Position numbers and translations under genes: made by a program. A stretch of DNA of 32,104 bases from a virus, in the IMG/VR virus record IMGVR_UViG_3300030329_004796, positions 1-32,104 of that record; one strand, written 5' to 3'. Every line of letters begins with the position of its first letter. The stretch's first letter is position 1. The notes under the pieces were generated by a model. That model saw only the letters and a list, made by a program, of their open reading frames with translations. It was not told where the DNA came from and made no database searches. Shown piece after piece: positions 17,525 through 24,776 of this stretch.

Positions 17525-18389
17525 GAAAAGGCATAAGTCTGTCTTTATAGCAGACCAGCAATCCCATAAGAGAAAAGACTTTGAGAAATGGTTTCTGATT
17601 TCATCAGACCATCACTTTGATTCCAAGAAATGTAACAGAAAGCTAATCAAGAATCATCTTGACAAGGCAAAGGAAAGAAATGCTGATGTCTTGATGTTTG
17701 GTGATTTCTTTGACTGTATGGGTGGCAAATACGACCCAAGAAGCAACAAGGCAGACCTAAGACCAGAGCTTCAGGTTGCCAATTACTTTGATGCCGTTGT
17801 AGACCAAGCAGCAGACTTCCTAGCACCCTACAAGGACAACATAAAGCTCATAACAAAGGGAAACCACGAAACATCTGTACTGAAGCACCAAGAGGTTGAT
17901 TTGATAGAAAGGCTTGGAACGACATTGAACCTGAAGCACGGAGCAGAGGTTCAGACTGGTGGATATGCTGGATATGTCATATTGAGGTTCTACACAGATT
18001 TGGCTAACAAGAACGGAATGAGGAAAAAGATACTGTCATTCACACACGGATACGGTGGAGCAGCTCCAGTAACCAAAGGAACAATACAGACAGCAAGAAA
18101 GGCTGTATACCTACCAGAAGCCGATATTGTGGTTTCTGGGCATATACACGAATCTTGGATGCTGGAACTGGCAAGGGAGAAGCTTTCAAGCATAAACTAC
18201 AAGCCTTACCTATCCCCACAATGGCATATCCAGATGCCCACATACAAAGAGGATTTCCTTGCTGGAGAGGGTTGGCATAGGGAAAAGGGAATATCCCCAA
18301 AGCCTTTGGGAGCTTGGTGGTTGAGATTCTTTTGGAACTTTAGAGAAGATGTTGCTGGGATTGACTTTGAAATCATTAGAGCCAAATAG
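17521..18389 (+). CDS. Calcineurin-like metallophosphoesterase with a broken or unusual start
   Basis: All five motifs of the metallophosphoesterase superfamily are present: DHHFD (17604-17618), GDFFD (17700-17714), GNHE (17862-17873), a THG motif (18042-18050) and GHIHE (18138-18152). The first ATG in frame is at 17691, after the first metal-binding motif, so it cannot be the true start. The frame is open back to 17508 without ATG or GTG. An ATG at 17521 overlaps the upstream stop (ATGA, as elsewhere) but lies one frame off; one extra A in the run 17526-17529, or a -1 slip there, would join it and give an N-terminus MRKRHKSVF. The substrate is unknown; nucleotide or nucleic-acid phosphoesters are typical. 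Confidence 0.75.
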
Positions 18390-18605
18390 ATGGAAAGGAT
18401 ACTCCACAAGGCAAAAGGCAGAAAAAGAAAAGATGTTCGTTTAAAGCCTATAAAAAGCGATATGGAGCTGGATGATGTCTTAAAAGCATACCAATCATTG
18501 ACAAAGAAAGAGCTTGTAAAGATAATTCTGGAAAAGAATGAGCTTCTTTGCCAATATGTAAACTGGATTGAGGAACTGAAAAACGGCAAAAAAAAAGAGG
18601 GGTGA
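18390..18605 (+). CDS. Small coiled-coil protein, 71 residues
   Basis: Starts on the base after the phosphoesterase stop. A basic N-terminus (KAKGRKRKDVR) is followed by two helices with heptad-like spacing (LDDVLKAYQSLTKKELVKII, LLCQYVNWIEELKNG). No family recognised. Last gene of the rightward late run; its final codons form part of the terminator of the convergent gene at 18645-19157. Confidence 0.6.
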   Translation: MERILHKAKGRKRKDVRLKPIKSDMELDDVLKAYQSLTKKELVKIILEKNELLCQYVNWIEELKNGKKKEG

Positions 18606-18618
18606 AATTAATCACCCC
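18588..18618 (-). terminator. Intrinsic terminator for the minus-strand gene at 18645
   Basis: On the minus strand GGGGTGA pairs with TCACCCC (18599-18605 with 18612-18618) around a six-base loop, followed by nine T (the A run at 18588-18596). It lies between convergent genes and overlaps the end of the + gene. Confidence 0.85.
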
Positions 18619-18644
18619 CCAAAAGGTTGATTCTTTTTTAGTGT

Positions 18645-19157
18645 CTATCGTGCTTTCAAGTAATCATTAGTTAATGAATCTTTAAATCCGATTGCCTTTC
18701 CAAAACATCCCATTAAAGTTGCGATAACCCTTGAATACTCAGTATGCCAACAAAAGTCATTAAGATTTTCGTTCAAGTGTTTGGCAATATTGATTCCATT
18801 CCTTTTTCGGTCATCACTAAAAGTATCGGTTGTGTGTCCAAAGAAATCGTGTGAACAAACTAAATCTTGAGCAATAATCCTCAATGAATCATCAATAAGC
18901 TTATAGTTGCCGAAATATGTTTTGTTGGTTTTTACAACACCATTCTCTTTAATCATTAACATATCAAATCCATTCTCATCTTTGTCTAACCATATTTGAA
19001 TGTTATTACCCCACTCTTTTTTATGATTTGACTTAATCTCCAAAAGAAAATTCCCATTTGTACAAGGAAATGGTTCAACATTTGCCCTAACAAATCCCAA
19101 TATTAAATTTTTAACCTCTGCTCTTAAGCAGTCAGTTCTATGTTTTTTTGTTTCCAT
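18645..19157 (-). CDS. Hypothetical single-gene cassette protein, 170 residues
   Basis: The start at 19157 (METKKH) is chosen over an upstream ATG because the shared promoter element lies immediately before it and the N-terminus matches the other METKK/MKTNK genes. The protein is soluble with mixed helices and strands (EIKSNHKKEWGNNIQIWLDK; SHDFFGHTTDTFSDDRKRNG). No family is recognised. It has its own promoter element and its own terminator and lies between the late genes and the early operon, so it is moron-like. Confidence 0.7.
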   Translation of the reverse strand: METKKHRTDCLRAEVKNLILGFVRANVEPFPCTNGNFLLEIKSNHKKEWGNNIQIWLDKDENGFDMLMIKENGVVKTNKTYFGNYKLIDDSLRIIAQDLVCSHDFFGHTTDTFSDDRKRNGINIAKHLNENLNDFCWHTEYSRVIATLMGCFGKAIGFKDSLTNDYLKAR

Positions 19158-19178
19158 ACTTGTTAATCTATACGATAA

Positions 19179-19206
19179 TATACAAAAAGTCAAGTAGAAA
19201 TGTATA
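19179..19206 (-). promoter_or_regulatory. Shared promoter/operator element (copy 2)
   Basis: On the minus strand: TATACA, 16 bases including ACTTGAC, then TGTATATT; ATG follows 19 bases later. The bases further upstream (CATTTCGTGGGTATTTATA) match those before copy 1 and at the window's right end, so these three form a subgroup. Confidence 0.65.
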
Positions 19207-19256
19207 TAAATACCCACGAAATGTGAATAATTGCGAATTTAAGGCATTTTTTAGGC

Positions 19257-19290
19257 AAAAAAAAAAGAGGGCTGGTGTTACCCAACCCTC
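19257..19290 (-). terminator. Terminator of the early minus-strand operon
   Basis: On the minus strand GAGGG pairs with CCCTC (19267-19271 with 19286-19290), extended by three pairs past one mismatch, and is followed by ten T (19257-19266). It ends the operon that runs leftward from 23729. Confidence 0.85.
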
Positions 19291-19343
19291 AACCCAATAA
19301 CTCTTTCGCCCTCACATTGGAGCTTTTGAGTTCTTATATTCTA

Positions 19344-19589
19344 CTACTCAAACTTGAAATCAAACAACTGTTTGGGGTATAAACTTGTGGCATCACAAAG
19401 CTTTACCCTGTTTTCCTTTCTTACAGTTCTCCCCTTGAGCCAGTATTTGATTGTTCTGGAGCTTATGCCCATATTGTCAGCAAGTGTGTCTATCGTGCTG
19501 TCATTGGAGTTTAACCACCTTTTCAGGACATCCTCTTTCAAAGTTGCCTTTGTCTTATATGTCTTTCTTACATATCTGGCATATTTCAT
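19344..19589 (-). CDS. Helix-turn-helix regulator, 81 residues
   Basis: Start taken at 19589, giving an ATGA overlap with the upstream gene, rather than five codons earlier. Residues about 31-60 (STIDTLADNMGISSRTIKYWLKG) form a clear helix-turn-helix of the phage Cro/XRE kind, preceded by a basic helical segment. As the last gene of the early operon it could be an autoregulator or a late activator. The target could be the TATACA/TGTATA dyad, which is speculation. Confidence 0.75.
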   Translation of the reverse strand: MKYARYVRKTYKTKATLKEDVLKRWLNSNDSTIDTLADNMGISSRTIKYWLKGRTVRKENRVKLCDATSLYPKQLFDFKFE

Positions 19590-19942
19590 AGGTAATCTTC
19601 CCATAAGTCAATCTTCTTGCCTTTGCTTGACAGCAACCTCACATTGCCATTGTCATCAGCAATCTCATAAGGTATGTCAAGAACTACAAATTCCTCATTG
19701 ACCCTATCCCAAACCCAGCCATCAGCTATCTTGTTCCATATTGCCTTTCTATCTCTCAATTCAGGCAATCTCTCCCATTGGGCATTACATCTTCTTCTGT
19801 AAGTCAAATCCAGCTTTGTCTTGTAGTGCCTTACCTTTGGTGGGCAAATCGTATATCTGAAACTATCCCCAAGATTCAAACTTGGAGCAATGTCATACAT
19901 ACCCACCTTTTGTGAATCTTTCCAATCCCATCTATTGCTCAT
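19586..19942 (-). CDS. Hypothetical early protein, 118 residues
   Basis: The ATG at 19942 follows GGGGG by six bases. The product contains WDWKDSQKVGMYD, a basic centre (YRRRCNAQWERLPELRDRKAIWNKI) and an acidic end. No family recognised. It overlaps its upstream neighbour by 11 bases and its downstream neighbour by four. Confidence 0.7.
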   Translation of the reverse strand: MSNRWDWKDSQKVGMYDIAPSLNLGDSFRYTICPPKVRHYKTKLDLTYRRRCNAQWERLPELRDRKAIWNKIADGWVWDRVNEEFVVLDIPYEIADDNGNVRLLSSKGKKIDLWEDYL

Positions 19943-20201
19943 CAAAAACCCCCTTTAGCTTTTCATAGTTCTCATACATAGCAATCTCAAGCACCTTTGT
20001 TGGGGTGTGCCTTGTCTTTGTGTATTCCTCAAAGTCTTTCTTGAGTACCAAGACAGACACATCCCCAGATAGCTTGACAGCATTTTTCAATACCTTTTTG
20101 CCATACCAATACTCAAATTGAGTTTTGGTTACCTTTGCCAAATGAAATTCATTCAGCTCTGGCATTGTGTAAATTATCCCTGATGAATCTTTGGTATCCA
20201 T
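19932..20201 (-). CDS. Hypothetical early protein, 89 residues
   Basis: ATG at 20201 is preferred; a TTG one codon earlier is possible. Soluble, with a beta-like N-terminal part (GIIYTMPELNEFHLAKVT) and a helical C-terminus (VLEIAMYENYEKLKGVF). The gene overlaps the 59-residue gene by about 53 bases, longer than usual in this operon. Function unknown. Confidence 0.6.
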   Translation of the reverse strand: MDTKDSSGIIYTMPELNEFHLAKVTKTQFEYWYGKKVLKNAVKLSGDVSVLVLKKDFEEYTKTRHTPTKVLEIAMYENYEKLKGVFDEQ

Positions 20202-20328
20202 CAATTATCCTATCCTTGTCATCAACAGCTTTCTTCAACCTTGATATTTCCATATCCTTTTCGGTATGCCTTAACTTGCTTGATTCCAGCTGAAACTTCA
20301 GCGACTTGATTTGTTCCTCGTTAGTCAT
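20149..20328 (-). CDS. Small coiled-coil protein, 59 residues
   Basis: The start overlaps the preceding stop by eight bases and the frame stays open to 20149. The sequence is almost wholly helical with heptad-like spacing (LKFQLESSKLRHTEKDMEIS, then RLKKAVDDKDRIIDG), so a coiled-coil dimer is likely. It reads into the next gene in another frame. No family is recognised; it fills what would otherwise be a gap between the two neighbours. Confidence 0.55.
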   Translation of the reverse strand: MTNEEQIKSLKFQLESSKLRHTEKDMEISRLKKAVDDKDRIIDGYQRFIRDNLHNARAE

Positions 20329-20662
20329 CTTCCAATGTGTGCTTGATTATGACCAAGCCCTCATCTTCAATCATATCAACCATTGAGATACAGTCTTTCA
20401 GCTTCCAATCCAACTCAAAGATTATCAAGTTCTTTTCGTGGATTGCCCTATTCAGGTCAAAGTTCTCAAGCTGTTCTTTCTCATAGGCTTCAACAACAAA
20501 TCCGACATTCTTGTCATATCCCTTGTAAAAGGAATACTGGTAGATGTTGCCACCCAGCGAAACCATCAGCAGTATCCAAATATGGATTGTGCCGTAGACA
20601 CTTAACCATTCCATAAAGTCATCTGAAAACCAATCTATGATTCTGTAAAACCAATTTTTCAA
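20321..20662 (-). CDS. Membrane protein with cytoplasmic helical tail, 113 residues
   Basis: Begins with TTG at 20662 (TTGA overlap with the upstream stop, GGGGG eight bases before). A hydrophobic segment at about residues 25-43 (IHIWILLMVSLGGNIYQYSF) predicts one membrane span; the rest is a charged helix (EAYEKEQLENFDLNRAIHEK). An early, membrane-anchored protein of this kind could act in superinfection exclusion, but there is no direct evidence. Confidence 0.65.
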   Translation of the reverse strand: MKNWFYRIIDWFSDDFMEWLSVYGTIHIWILLMVSLGGNIYQYSFYKGYDKNVGFVVEAYEKEQLENFDLNRAIHEKNLIIFELDWKLKDCISMVDMIEDEGLVIIKHTLEDD

Positions 20663-20928
20663 TATCTTGACCCCCTATGCTTTTTCATATAGTTATATAG
20701 TTTATCCACTTCCTTGTATCTTTGCGATTTTTCCTGATTGATGTCCTCGTAGTGCCACAAGACCTCACAAAGCAATCCCTTGTACTCTTTCTCATCAGGC
20801 TTTGTCTGAATCAAATCTTCCTTGTGGGAACTCCACCCAAGTTCCCTATAACAAGTCAGCAAGAGCAATCTTGCCTTTTCCACCACTCCCTTATGGGAAT
20901 GACCCCAACCCCAATGTGTGTTAATCAT
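20659..20928 (-). CDS. Hypothetical early protein, 89 residues
   Basis: The ATG at 20928 makes an ATGA overlap with the annealing protein gene; a TTG three codons earlier is the alternative. The N-terminus is striking: HWGWGHSHKG, several His and Trp residues close together that could bind a metal. The remainder is helical and charged, ending KLYNYMKKHRGSRY. No family is recognised. Confidence 0.65.
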   Translation of the reverse strand: MINTHWGWGHSHKGVVEKARLLLLTCYRELGWSSHKEDLIQTKPDEKEYKGLLCEVLWHYEDINQEKSQRYKEVDKLYNYMKKHRGSRY

Positions 20929-21968
20929 TTCAGGCAATTAATCATCATTGAAGCTTCTTTTGTATCACAAGCTTTAAGTGTCTTTTGGAATTGGTGTAAT
21001 ATCCAAGCACCCAATCTCTGTTCAGAGATGCCTTTTTTCTTTGCCAGACCCATAATCCAGTCAATCTGTTTCTGTGATATTTGTTTTGGTGTGTATTTGA
21101 ACTCAATATCCCTATCAAGCTCTGGGAAATCAGGGAACTTTTCTTCAGTATCAACTGGTGGCAAATCTCCCTCTGTGACTACTCCCTCTATTCCTGATGT
21201 GGCAATAAGGTTGTCAATGTCAATTTCCTCACTTCCACCAACATCTTCTGGAATGTCAGGCAAGGCTTCAAGCTTCTTTGGGTTGAAATGGTTGTGTATC
21301 TTTAGCCATTGCTCCCACTTTTGCTCATATCTCTTATGACCCAAAGTGCCTAAACACTTTTCCATATTTGAGAATACAGCCTTTGGAAATTTCATCCTTG
21401 AATCATTGGCATCAATGTCAGGATTTAATTCAACCATCATTTTTTCATACTCGGCTTTGGTTTCCTTGACATACCCAAAAAGCTCTTGCTTCTCTCTGTC
21501 CTCTCCACTCATACCCTCTGGTTTCTTTTGAATTTCCTGAACTTGCTTCTTGATTGATTTCGTTTCAGCCTTTTTAGGTTCAGCCTTTGGTGCTGTGGTT
21601 TCTTCAGAGACAATCCTTTCCTGAATGATTCTCTCTTGGGCAATCATCATTTCTTCTTGTGAAGCTCTCCCTTTGCCCTTAAAACCTATCACTAGGCTCA
21701 AGGCACGACCAGTTGCTGATGTGGAACTTGTTTCAGCCCAATTTGTGGCTTCAGCTCCCCTTGACTTAGATTGCCAATCCATAGCAATATCAACCCCAGC
21801 TGGAATTGAATCTTTTATATCCTTATAGACAGAGCATTTGACAAGAACCCTTTTGCCATCAGCAGATATGTCTATAACCTCATTAACGATAGCTCCGTTT
21901 GGATAGGTCTTGTGAAACCTCACAATCCTATCCTGAACCATCTCATAATCATTTACATTGAACCTCAT
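20925..21968 (-). CDS. Probable single-strand annealing protein (Rad52/Erf-like superfamily)
   Basis: GGGGG lies eight bases before ATG. Residues about 10-105 contain RIVRFHKTYPNGAIVNEV, a strand-rich middle and AETSSTSATGRALSLVIGF, the pattern of phage annealing/recombination proteins with an ETSAxGRAL core. A low-complexity Lys/Glu/Pro linker follows (about 115-160). The C-terminal segment ISQKQIDWIMGLAKKKGIS is a helical module often found at the end of such proteins. It would pair homologous single strands during replication or recombination. It is the only DNA-metabolism enzyme recognised here; no exonuclease or SSB is seen next to it. The family call is from pattern memory. Confidence 0.6.
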   Translation of the reverse strand: MRFNVNDYEMVQDRIVRFHKTYPNGAIVNEVIDISADGKRVLVKCSVYKDIKDSIPAGVDIAMDWQSKSRGAEATNWAETSSTSATGRALSLVIGFKGKGRASQEEMMIAQERIIQERIVSEETTAPKAEPKKAETKSIKKQVQEIQKKPEGMSGEDREKQELFGYVKETKAEYEKMMVELNPDIDANDSRMKFPKAVFSNMEKCLGTLGHKRYEQKWEQWLKIHNHFNPKKLEALPDIPEDVGGSEEIDIDNLIATSGIEGVVTEGDLPPVDTEEKFPDFPELDRDIEFKYTPKQISQKQIDWIMGLAKKKGISEQRLGAWILHQFQKTLKACDTKEASMMINCLK

Positions 21969-22258
21969 TGTATTGACCCCCTTATGTGTGTGAACAGTTT
22001 CTTATAGGGTGTTCTACCCTTTTGCGACACTCCAGTTCTGTTGAACAGAATATCCTCTGAAATACTTGTCAGGAACGACAATCGTTTCCTGACTTCCAAA
22101 GATGGAGATATACCCTTTCTGTATTGGTAATAAGCACATCTTGTCAGTTCAGCTATCTTACAGAACTCCGATATGGACATCTTTCTCTCCAATCTCCAAT
22201 CATCCAGCAAAGCTGTGTTTACTGAACACCTTGTAACCCTTTCTTGTGGCATAGTCAT
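21965..22258 (-). CDS. XRE-type helix-turn-helix regulator, 97 residues
   Basis: Residues about 17-60 (LLDDWRLERKMSISEFCKIA, LTRCAYYQYRKG) match the five-helix XRE/Cro fold with recognition helix near LTRCAYYQY. ATGA overlaps at both ends tie it to the operon, and GGGGG lies nine bases before the start. Likely a transcriptional repressor or activator of the early/late switch. Confidence 0.75.
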   Translation of the reverse strand: MTMPQERVTRCSVNTALLDDWRLERKMSISEFCKIAELTRCAYYQYRKGISPSLEVRKRLSFLTSISEDILFNRTGVSQKGRTPYKKLFTHIRGSIQ

Positions 22259-22629
22259 AAATCATAACCCCCTTGTATTTCGCCATACGAATACCCAAAG
22301 TATGCTTCTTGTGCTTCTGGATGCCTTAAAACGGCTTCTAGGGTTGATGCCTGAGCATCATCCAGCTCGTAGTAATGTTCCTGAAACTTAACCCTTTGTG
22401 TTGTTATGTTCCATCCATCAGCTCTCATCTCGTGAATACGGCTTGGGTATCTGAACCCAATCTTATTCAAATCCAAAGACAATACTTTACCATTCCCATT
22501 AGCCCTTATGAATAAGAGCTTCATCAGAATCTTACCTTTTTGAGTACCTCTCTTATATACTCTCGGAAGCCTTGTCAGCTTCTGTTCCAAGTCTTTGGGC
22601 AACTTGGATGCCCATTTGTTGTTAGTCAT
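22255..22629 (-). CDS. Winged-helix-like DNA-binding protein, 124 residues
   Basis: The segment RYPSRIHEMRADGWNITTQR fits the end of a small helix-turn-helix domain found in phage proteins (rIhdLRxxGw-I pattern). Basic N-terminus, helical C-terminus with several Gln/Glu/Ala. GGGGG lies six bases before ATG. Probably a regulator or replication-associated DNA-binding protein. Confidence 0.6.
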   Translation of the reverse strand: MTNNKWASKLPKDLEQKLTRLPRVYKRGTQKGKILMKLLFIRANGNGKVLSLDLNKIGFRYPSRIHEMRADGWNITTQRVKFQEHYYELDDAQASTLEAVLRHPEAQEAYFGYSYGEIQGGYDL

Positions 22630-22688
22630 ATCTAACCCCCATTTAAATTTATTTGGGTTGTTTAAGGCACAACCCTAAGCCTTGAAAT

Positions 22689-23036
22689 TTAAAGATTTTT
22701 TTCATTTTCCAATCTTCCAGAATCGTTCATAGACACCCACCATTGAAGCAAGGAAATGGGAATATTCCAATCTATGGAATATCTTCTGTTGATAAGTTGA
22801 TTTTTCTCTTTTTCCAGAATAAATTCTTCAGCCCAATCCAACAGCCTGACTTTGTGTGGCATTGACAGATTCACAAAAGATTTTTTACAATTGACAACAA
22901 ATTCAACTTCCTCTTGTATCTTCTCTGTATTGTACCAAGCACAATGTTTTGTACAATCACCCAAGTCTATTGAAATCCATTCCAAATGTTTGCTTTTTAT
23001 TTGAGCAATAAGCTCATTCAATGTTTTTACTTTCAT
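22689..23036 (-). CDS. Hypothetical early protein, 115 residues
   Basis: The gene has GGGGG seven bases before ATG. The product is soluble, with four cysteine/histidine positions clustered in DCTKHCAWYN and a later single Cys; it is otherwise helical with WAEEFILEKEKNQL. No family is recognised. Between this gene and the next lies a seven-pair hairpin (22655-22661 with 22669-22675) without a T run. Confidence 0.65.
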   Translation of the reverse strand: MKVKTLNELIAQIKSKHLEWISIDLGDCTKHCAWYNTEKIQEEVEFVVNCKKSFVNLSMPHKVRLLDWAEEFILEKEKNQLINRRYSIDWNIPISLLQWWVSMNDSGRLENEKNL

Positions 23037-23049
23037 TATTTAACCCCCT

Positions 23050-23328
23050 TTAAAAGTGATTTGGTGTGAATACTGGAATATTGGAAATACATAAAGCAAA
23101 AGCTTCTTTCCTTTCTTCCGACCATTCTTCCATTCTTCCTTTCTTGTTCAGGATGGCATTAGCCATTCCTACCCAATATGTAACCCAACTCAAATCGTTC
23201 TTGTAGTTGGACTTCACATTACCCAATGGATGCTCTAAAGAGAAGCCCTCACAATCAGCTTCGTTGTGGTGCTGAACACCCTCAAGGATTGCTTCATCTG
23301 TCTTGTATGCTACCTCGTAAGCTTCCAT
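23050..23328 (-). CDS. Hypothetical early protein, 92 residues
   Basis: The start overlaps the stop of the first operon gene (TAATG). It has an acidic N-terminus with HHNEADCEGF, then LSWVTYWVGMANAILNKKG and a helical end. The H/E/D/C cluster might bind a metal, but no motif is diagnostic. Unlike its neighbours it lacks a GGGGG, having GGGATGG about eight bases upstream. Confidence 0.65.
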   Translation of the reverse strand: MEAYEVAYKTDEAILEGVQHHNEADCEGFSLEHPLGNVKSNYKNDLSWVTYWVGMANAILNKKGRMEEWSEERKEAFALCISNIPVFTPNHF

Positions 23329-23729
23329 TATTTAATCCATCCCTTACAGCCAAAGTAACAATGATTCTCAAAGTAATTATCTATGTCTTTTATAGAATCG
23401 CCTTGAATAAGTCCTAAATTTTTCTTTTTTTCAACAAAGTGGTCATAACCACTCTCAAATCCTTTCCCTCTAGCCAAAGCATTACAGTTGTAAGCAATTC
23501 TTCTTTGTAATACTTTAGAAGTAAAGTCAGGAATCTGTGTAAAGTAAATATCAAAGAAATCTTTTACGATAGCTCTTTGTATTATCCTTGCTTCCCTTTT
23601 AGAATGAGTACCCTCAATCTTCTTGTAAAGCTCTCCAGTTCTTTCAGCTTCTTTATATATCCAAACCATAAAGGTTTCCACTTTATTCTCTTGCTTCCTT
23701 GTTAGGTCAGCATAATTAATTGTTTCCAT
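23328..23729 (-). CDS. First gene of the early operon, 133 residues, unknown
   Basis: The start at 23729 (METINY) is chosen over a start seven codons upstream, which would lie inside the promoter region. It shares the TATGGAAAC context with the genes at 19157 and 25675. The protein is helical, with basic patches (KKIEGTHSKREARIIQRAIV) and paired cysteines at the end (NHCYFGCKG). Function unknown. As the first gene of the operon it is likely expressed early and could be a host-takeover factor. Confidence 0.7.
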   Translation of the reverse strand: METINYADLTRKQENKVETFMVWIYKEAERTGELYKKIEGTHSKREARIIQRAIVKDFFDIYFTQIPDFTSKVLQRRIAYNCNALARGKGFESGYDHFVEKKKNLGLIQGDSIKDIDNYFENHCYFGCKGWIK

Positions 23730-23750
23730 ACTTGATACCCTAATACACAA

Positions 23751-23778
23751 TATACATACTTGTCAAGTGTTTTGTATA
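23751..23778 (-). promoter_or_regulatory. Shared promoter/operator element (copy 3), early operon promoter
   Basis: On the minus strand: TATACA, 16 bases containing ACTTGACA, then TGTATATT; ATG is 19 bases beyond. It should drive the 12-gene leftward operon 23729-19344, the longest unit under this element. Confidence 0.65.
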
Positions 23779-23881
23779 GTGAATTGGTACTTTCTGGTGC
23801 TTTTATATACACTAACAGGGTAAACAGATACCTTTTCTTTGTTCAGGTTATAATGAAAGAGCTGTAATTTCCAAGCTGAAT

Positions 23882-23963
23882 GGGGTACAGTATCGGCATC
23901 CCCTTGCCGATTCCTAATTGTTTTCATCCGTAGGGCAACGGCTTCAGCAGCCCAACTATCCCC
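23882..23963. ncRNA. Candidate structured RNA or folded control region
   Basis: Several perfect short stems lie together: ATCGGCA with TGCCGAT (23892-23898 with 23905-23911, loop TCCCCT), CCGT with ACGG (23928-23931 with 23938-23941, loop AGGGCA) and GGCT with AGCC (23940-23943 with 23949-23952). The loop AGGG can pair with CCCT of the first loop. The ends GGGGTACAGT and CTATCCCC could close the whole. A 70-codon minus-strand frame crosses it (23763-23975) but has no ribosome site. No known RNA family is recognised, and the strand is uncertain. Confidence 0.3.
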
Positions 23964-23975
23964 AAAGTGATACAT

Positions 23976-24488
23976 AGGACTTGAAAAGTGAACAATTATT
24001 CGTTAATATTGTCTTGCTTATTGTCTTGTCTTATTGATTCAATAATTAAATATCCATTTAATCATCTCATCAAACGACTTCGGGATTGAATACTAAGGGT
24101 AGGGTGTAATCAAGGATAGATTCCTCCATTTAATAGTACACAAATAAGTTATTCATAATATACATATATTTTTTAATATAAAAATATAGTTTCTATCAAT
24201 ACATTCCTACCCAAAAGGGTATGACCCACCTCTGTAAAAACATATCCAAAAGAGATAGTGAATAGGGGTTGGGTGGTTGAACCAGATGCTCCCCCAAAAG
24301 ACCCCTTTATGCTATTGTGAACATCATTCTTACCTGTTATCAGGGGTAGGATAGTTCCGATAATATGAATTATGTTACATAAATGGGTAGGGGAGGGGGG
24401 TAAAAGTTTCCTAAAAAGATTCAAAATGTGAAGTAAAGACCCAAACTAATTTGGATGGGTTTCAAATCCATCATTTAATATAAAGCCT
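23976..24488. other. Non-coding divergent region, candidate origin or control region
   Basis: About 510 bases without a credible gene, between the leftward early operon and a rightward gene. It holds the heptamer GGGTAGG three times on the + strand (24097, 24344, 24385) and once on the minus strand (24206-24212), two ATTGTCTTG repeats (24008 and 24020), and an AT-rich stretch at about 24120-24200. G-rich tracts and inverted repeats lie near 24260-24310. Repeats, an AT-rich block and divergent transcription are the usual signs of a phage replication origin or regulatory hub. No protein binding to it can be named. Confidence 0.4.
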
Positions 24489-24725
24489 ATGGAATACGAC
24501 AAGGATGAGAATGCCCATAGGTTCATAGCAATCTGTAATATGCTTGAATTGAAGCCCAAACGAATCAATACGAAGCTTCTGAGCTGTTGGGAAACAAGGA
24601 TAACAGTAAGGAAACAGCCGTTGATACGGAGATTGAAGCGACAGCTGGATAGGGATGGTGTTGACTATGGTGTCGTTCCTATAGGAAAGAACACAAGGTA
24701 CTACGGCTTTAGGGTAAGGGCATAA
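24489..24725 (+). CDS. Small basic protein, 78 residues
   Basis: Starts MEYDKDENAHRF and is strongly basic in the middle (ITVRKQPLIRRLKRQLDRDG), with a short strand-rich end (YGVVPIGKNTRYYGFRVRA) suggesting a small DNA-binding fold. No clear Shine-Dalgarno; the leader contains competing hairpins (24442-24474). It faces away from the early operon across the non-coding region. No family recognised. Confidence 0.6.
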   Translation: MEYDKDENAHRFIAICNMLELKPKRINTKLLSCWETRITVRKQPLIRRLKRQLDRDGVDYGVVPIGKNTRYYGFRVRA

Positions 24726-24754
24726 AAAAAAAGGGGGAGTGTTGCCACCCCCCC
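24724..24754 (-). terminator. Intrinsic terminator for the gene at 24777
   Basis: On the minus strand five G-C pairs and three further pairs past one mismatch (24733-24741 with 24746-24754) are followed by nine T (24724-24732). The A run also supplies the stop codon region of the convergent + gene. Confidence 0.85.
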
Positions 24755-24776
24755 AAAGGTCAGTTCTTGCTAGTCT

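Noticed and set aside
22655-22675. Terminator inside the early operon
   Set aside because: The seven-pair hairpin has no T run on the minus strand and genes continue with the same orientation on both sides.
23763-23975. A 70-codon minus-strand open frame upstream of the early operon
   Set aside because: It has no ribosome site, runs through the hairpin cluster and abuts the promoter; the composition is better explained by structured non-coding sequence. I keep it only as a remark in the RNA candidate.
24430-24480. tRNA-like T arm (GGGTTTCAAATCC)
   Set aside because: No acceptor stem, D arm or anticodon arm can be built around it; it is part of two simple hairpins.
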